Below are positions 6,725 through 9,424 of a DNA stretch of 9,424 bases, in pieces. Source of the DNA: Flavobacteriales bacterium UBA1958 (GTDB lineage: Bacteria; Bacteroidota; Bacteroidia; Flavobacteriales_D; Sanyastnellaceae); contig DDEI01000025.1 in assembly GCA_002336675.1 (NCBI GenBank), positions 1 to 9,424 on the forward strand, in the 5' to 3' direction. The position numbers were made by a program, and so were the translations under genes. The stretch's first letter is position 1, and every line of letters begins with the position of its first letter. The notes beneath the pieces were generated by a model, which was not told where the DNA came from, searched no databases, and was given only the letters and a program-made list of their open reading frames with translations.

Positions 6725-7372
6725 ATGAGTCATAAAATAGCACCCTCAATTCTTGCCGCAGATTTCTTAAACCTAAGTAAGGATGTTCAGATGGTAAATG
6801 ATAGCCAAGCAGATTGGTTTCATTTAGACATAATGGATGGATTGTTTGTTCCTAATATATCTTTCGGAATGCCGGTTGTGGGGGCTATAGCTAAAGAGGC
6901 TAAAAAAACATTAGATGTTCATTTAATGATACAGCAGCCAGATAGATATGTGCAAGTTTATGCAGACCTCGGAGCGGACTATTACACCTATCATATAGAA
7001 GCTGAAAATCATGGGCATAGGATCATCCAGTCTATTCATAACTCTGGAATGAAGGCTGGTGTAGCTTTAAACCCGCATACATCAATTTCTTCCATTGAAG
7101 AAATTATTCAAGATTTAGATTTAGTTTGTGTTATGAGTGTAAATCCTGGTTTTGGTGGCCAAAATTTCATAGAAAACACCTACGAAAAAGTGAGCCGATT
7201 AAAAGAGTTGATTCTCAGAAAAAATAGTTCTGCTCTAATCGAGATTGATGGCGGAGTAAATCTAGAGAATTACAAAAAACTTTTAAATCATGGTGCAGAT
7301 GTTTTAGTAGCAGGGTCTAGTGTGTTTAAGTCTGACAACCCGACAAAAACAATTTCTGAATTAAAAAATTAG
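6725..7372 (+). CDS. rpe: Ribulose-phosphate 3-epimerase
   Basis: This cytoplasmic TIM-barrel enzyme interconverts D-ribulose 5-phosphate and D-xylulose 5-phosphate in the pentose phosphate pathway. The 215 residues are full length. The active-site blocks are in order: APSILAADF (6-14, Ser8), HLDIMDG (33-39, His33 and Asp35), DVHLMI (64-69, His66), MSVNPGFGGQ (137-146), EIDGGV (173-178, Asp175) and the phosphate-binding VAGSSVF (195-201). His33, Asp35, His66 and Asp175 are the metal ligands, and Asp35 and Asp175 the acid-base pair, in the characterised family. The ATG follows an A-rich stretch without a Shine-Dalgarno. The gene is divergent from coaE and runs tail-to-tail with the kinase/PLP fusion, with only 11 bp between stops. 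The neighbours give no pathway-specific context. Confidence 0.96.
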   Translation: MSHKIAPSILAADFLNLSKDVQMVNDSQADWFHLDIMDGLFVPNISFGMPVVGAIAKEAKKTLDVHLMIQQPDRYVQVYADLGADYYTYHIEAENHGHRIIQSIHNSGMKAGVALNPHTSISSIEEIIQDLDLVCVMSVNPGFGGQNFIENTYEKVSRLKELILRKNSSALIEIDGGVNLENYKKLLNHGADVLVAGSSVFKSDNPTKTISELKN

Positions 7373-7389
7373 TATTTCGATATCTAATT
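7363..7389 (-). terminator. Compact hairpin between convergent genes, likely terminator for the minus-strand gene
   Basis: The arms AATTAGTAT (7367-7375) and ATA-T-CTAATT (7380-7389) pair over 9 bp with one bulged base around a TTCG loop. On the minus strand the stem is followed by a T run (7368-7363, partly within the stem), as in an intrinsic terminator. On the plus strand no T run follows. The TAG stop of rpe and the TAG stop of the opposing gene each lie in one arm. The stem is AT-rich, so its strength is uncertain. Confidence 0.4.
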
Positions 7390-9424
7390 AGTTGTCGACA
7401 ACGTCTCTAAAATAGAGCAAAGCTTCCCGGTAAACTCATCCACATTCTCCTTTGAGAAGCATAAAGGAGCTTTCATTTTCAATACATTATCGAAAGGGCC
7501 ATCTGTACTAGTCAGTACGAAATGTTCTTTCATTTTGTTTTTTATGTTCTGGGCAAGTTCTGTTGCGGGAGAGTGGTCATCGTTTAAGAATTCGACTCCT
7601 ATAAAAATTCCGTGTCCGCGCACATCTGCCATTACAGAGAATCTGCGTTGCAATGCTAGTAATTCATCTCTCCAGTAATTTCCTACCTCCAAAGCATTTT
7701 TCTGAAGACTGTCTGCGTTTAGAATGTCCAACATTTTTTCTCCTATGGCGCATGATATAGGGTTACCTCCAAAGGAACTAAAGAACTCCATTCCTTTATC
7801 AAATTGAGCCGATAAATCTGCTCTGGTGATTACACCGCCTATAGGATGCCCGTTACCCATCGGCTTTCCTAAAATGACTAGATCTGGAACGATACCGTGC
7901 AGTTCAAATCCCCAAAAATGACTCCCCAATCTACCAAAACCAGTTTGGACTTCATCTATGATTAGGAGGATTTCATGCTTTTCTAAAAACGGTTTTAGCT
8001 CTGCTAAATAATCCTTAGCTAAGGGCACTTGACCACCACACCCAGAAATAGGTTCTGCTATAAATGCCGCAGGTTTTTCACGCAGTGCTATGTGCTTCTC
8101 CAAAATGGAAATAGCTTCTAGGGCATAGTCTTCTCCTTTGGAATGTGCACCTCTAAATTCTTTGGGGAGAGGAAGCTTTATGACATTGTCTGGTTTTCCT
8201 TTTCCTCCCTTTCCATCAAATTTATAAGAGCTAGCATCTATTCCCAGTAAGGTGTTTCCATGATACCCGTGCTCCAGCACTGCTATAAAATCTCTCTTTG
8301 TAATAGTCTTAGCCATCCTTATGGCTAGGTCACTGGCAGCACTTCCAGAATTAACCAAAAGAACCTTGTCTAGTTGCTTTGGAAATTTAGCCAGCAGCTT
8401 CTCTGAGTAGGAGGTGTATTCGTTATATAAATAACGAGTGTTAGTATTTAGTGTTCGTGCTTTTTCAGAAATCACCTTAGCTATTTCTGGATGGCAGTGT
8501 CCTAAGTGAGGAATGTTATTATAAGCATCCAGATAAGTGTTTCCTGAGGTGTCAAACATGTATTGAAATGCGGCAGATGACATATGAATCGGTTCCGAAT
8601 AGCTCAGGCTTAATGAGCCACTAGCTACTTTTCCTCTTTTTGTAAGTTGTGTCTCGGAATCTGGAGGGTCTATGTGAAATCCGCATACTTTTAGAAAAGT
8701 ATTTTTCACTAATATAGGATTGGTTCGTATCCAAAATCTGAGAGTTTTCCAGGCAGGTTTCTCGTTTTGTAAGATATATTCTGTATCGCCATTCTCAGCT
8801 TTGGCTTCTGCGGAGTTCAAGACACTTATGCATAATCTAGAAGCTATGAGTTGGTAAAGGAGTTCTATTTCTTGGCGTTGCAATGCATTTTCACCAACAT
8901 AGCCTCTCAAAACTGATGAAGCAGATTCCAGCCAATTATTTGGATTTAACAGGATAACATAAGTAAGCGCAATAGCCACTTCGTTTATCAATGGGCTGTG
9001 ACAAATATCTCCAAAATCGATAAGTCCAGTCATCGAATTTTCATCCACTAAAACATTGTTTTCATTTAGGTCTCCATGAATGATTTGCGAGCGAAGTGAA
9101 TCTTGGATAGGAGTGATATACATCTGATGAGCATCCATAAAATAGGAAACGATATTTCTGTCAAATGGATTTTCTATGAATTTTAGTTTAGGTTCATTTA
9201 ATAGTGTGTGTTGTAAATCCCATTTGGATTTTCTAGCCTTGATAGCAGAATTACTCAGAGAAAATTGAGCCATGTTTAGGGCAGCTATTTTCTGTCCTAG
9301 ATCCACTAAGAGCTTAGAGGTATGAGGGACTTCATGCAGAAATTTACCCTCTAGAAAAGAACTCAGCCGAATAAACGAGCCATCCTCTAGAACTTTCAAT
9401 TTACTTTTCTGAAGCGGAAGGTCT
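7384..9424 (-). CDS. Kinase/PLP enzyme fusion: APH-type phosphotransferase plus class III aminotransferase-fold phospholyase (5' end cut by window edge)
   Basis: The visible protein has two domains. Residues are numbered from the TTG at 9399. The first (about 1-235) is an aminoglycoside-phosphotransferase/choline-kinase fold with the catalytic loop HGDLNENN (108-115, Asp110, Asn115) and metal-binding IDFGD (127-131, Asp128). The second (about 255-671) is a class III PLP domain: NSGSAASDLA (350-359), EHGYHGNT (376-383), IDEVQTGFGR (481-490, Asp482), the probable Schiff-base Lys512 in ILGKPMGNG, and SSFGGNP (541-547). Relatives include ethanolamine-phosphate and 5-phosphohydroxylysine phospholyases; the APH part resembles hydroxylysine kinase. 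I infer phosphorylation then elimination of phosphate and ammonia on one polypeptide. The substrate is unknown and a true aminotransferase is possible. The frame stays open from 9399 to the edge, and the nucleotide-binding N lobe is missing, so the TTG is not the real start. No M23 peptidase domain lies between the parts, unlike some three-domain relatives. Confidence 0.88.
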   Translation of the reverse strand, partial: DLPLQKSKLKVLEDGSFIRLSSFLEGKFLHEVPHTSKLLVDLGQKIAALNMAQFSLSNSAIKARKSKWDLQHTLLNEPKLKFIENPFDRNIVSYFMDAHQMYITPIQDSLRSQIIHGDLNENNVLVDENSMTGLIDFGDICHSPLINEVAIALTYVILLNPNNWLESASSVLRGYVGENALQRQEIELLYQLIASRLCISVLNSAEAKAENGDTEYILQNEKPAWKTLRFWIRTNPILVKNTFLKVCGFHIDPPDSETQLTKRGKVASGSLSLSYSEPIHMSSAAFQYMFDTSGNTYLDAYNNIPHLGHCHPEIAKVISEKARTLNTNTRYLYNEYTSYSEKLLAKFPKQLDKVLLVNSGSAASDLAIRMAKTITKRDFIAVLEHGYHGNTLLGIDASSYKFDGKGGKGKPDNVIKLPLPKEFRGAHSKGEDYALEAISILEKHIALREKPAAFIAEPISGCGGQVPLAKDYLAELKPFLEKHEILLIIDEVQTGFGRLGSHFWGFELHGIVPDLVILGKPMGNGHPIGGVITRADLSAQFDKGMEFFSSFGGNPISCAIGEKMLDILNADSLQKNALEVGNYWRDELLALQRRFSVMADVRGHGIFIGVEFLNDDHSPATELAQNIKNKMKEHFVLTSTDGPFDNVLKMKAPLCFSKENVDEFTGKLCSILETLSTTN

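Noticed and set aside
7391..7402. GTTGTCGACAAC palindrome as an operator
   Set aside because: It lies in the last codons of the fusion gene, not near a promoter, and has no second copy that I noticed in the window.

Overview
The window looks like chromosomal DNA from a member of the Bacteroidetes, most likely the Flavobacteriia and relatives. The DNA is AT-rich. Starts have weak or no Shine-Dalgarno sequence, and GTG starts occur. Several intergenic gaps carry the Bacteroidetes -7 promoter element TAnnTTTG. The protein sequences also have a Bacteroidetes flavour: a substrate-binding lipoprotein with a PLGRAEW block, and a metallophosphoesterase with an N-terminal membrane block. Genus cannot be told from the sequence. 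No rRNA, tRNA, CRISPR array, insertion sequence or phage gene was seen.

Layout, left to right. (1) On the minus strand, 42-1688 encodes a complete biotin-dependent acyl-CoA carboxylase carboxyltransferase (beta) subunit, closest in motifs to methylcrotonyl-CoA carboxylase. (2) A 46-bp divergent gap (1689-1734) leads to a tight plus-strand operon. It encodes a periplasmic substrate-binding protein (1735-2862), a FecCD/BtuC-family permease (2859-3848), its ATPase (3850-4527) and a membrane-anchored metallophosphoesterase (4536-5789). The four genes overlap by 4 bp or are separated by 1 and 8 bp, so they are almost certainly co-transcribed. The first three form a complete type II ABC importer for an iron-siderophore, haem or cobalamin-type ligand; the ligand cannot be fixed from this window. 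(3) Dephospho-CoA kinase (coaE, minus, about 5911-6504) ends tail-to-tail with the phosphoesterase and is divergent from ribulose-phosphate 3-epimerase (rpe, 6725-7372). The gap of about 220 bp between coaE and rpe holds promoter-like elements for both. (4) rpe converges on a large minus-strand gene (7384 to beyond the right edge). It fuses an aminoglycoside-phosphotransferase-type small-molecule kinase to a class III PLP enzyme of the phospholyase/aminotransferase group. Its 5' end lies outside the window.

How the genes work together. The importer and phosphoesterase form one transcription unit. The carboxylase, coaE and rpe are core metabolism (acyl-CoA carboxylation, CoA synthesis, pentose phosphate pathway) with no obvious functional link beyond position. 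The kinase-PLP fusion suggests a two-step pathway: phosphorylation of an amino-alcohol type substrate, followed by PLP-dependent removal of phosphate and ammonia. It is the most interesting gene here, although this type of fusion is already known. I see no convincing sign of a wholly new system; most of the window is ordinary chromosome.
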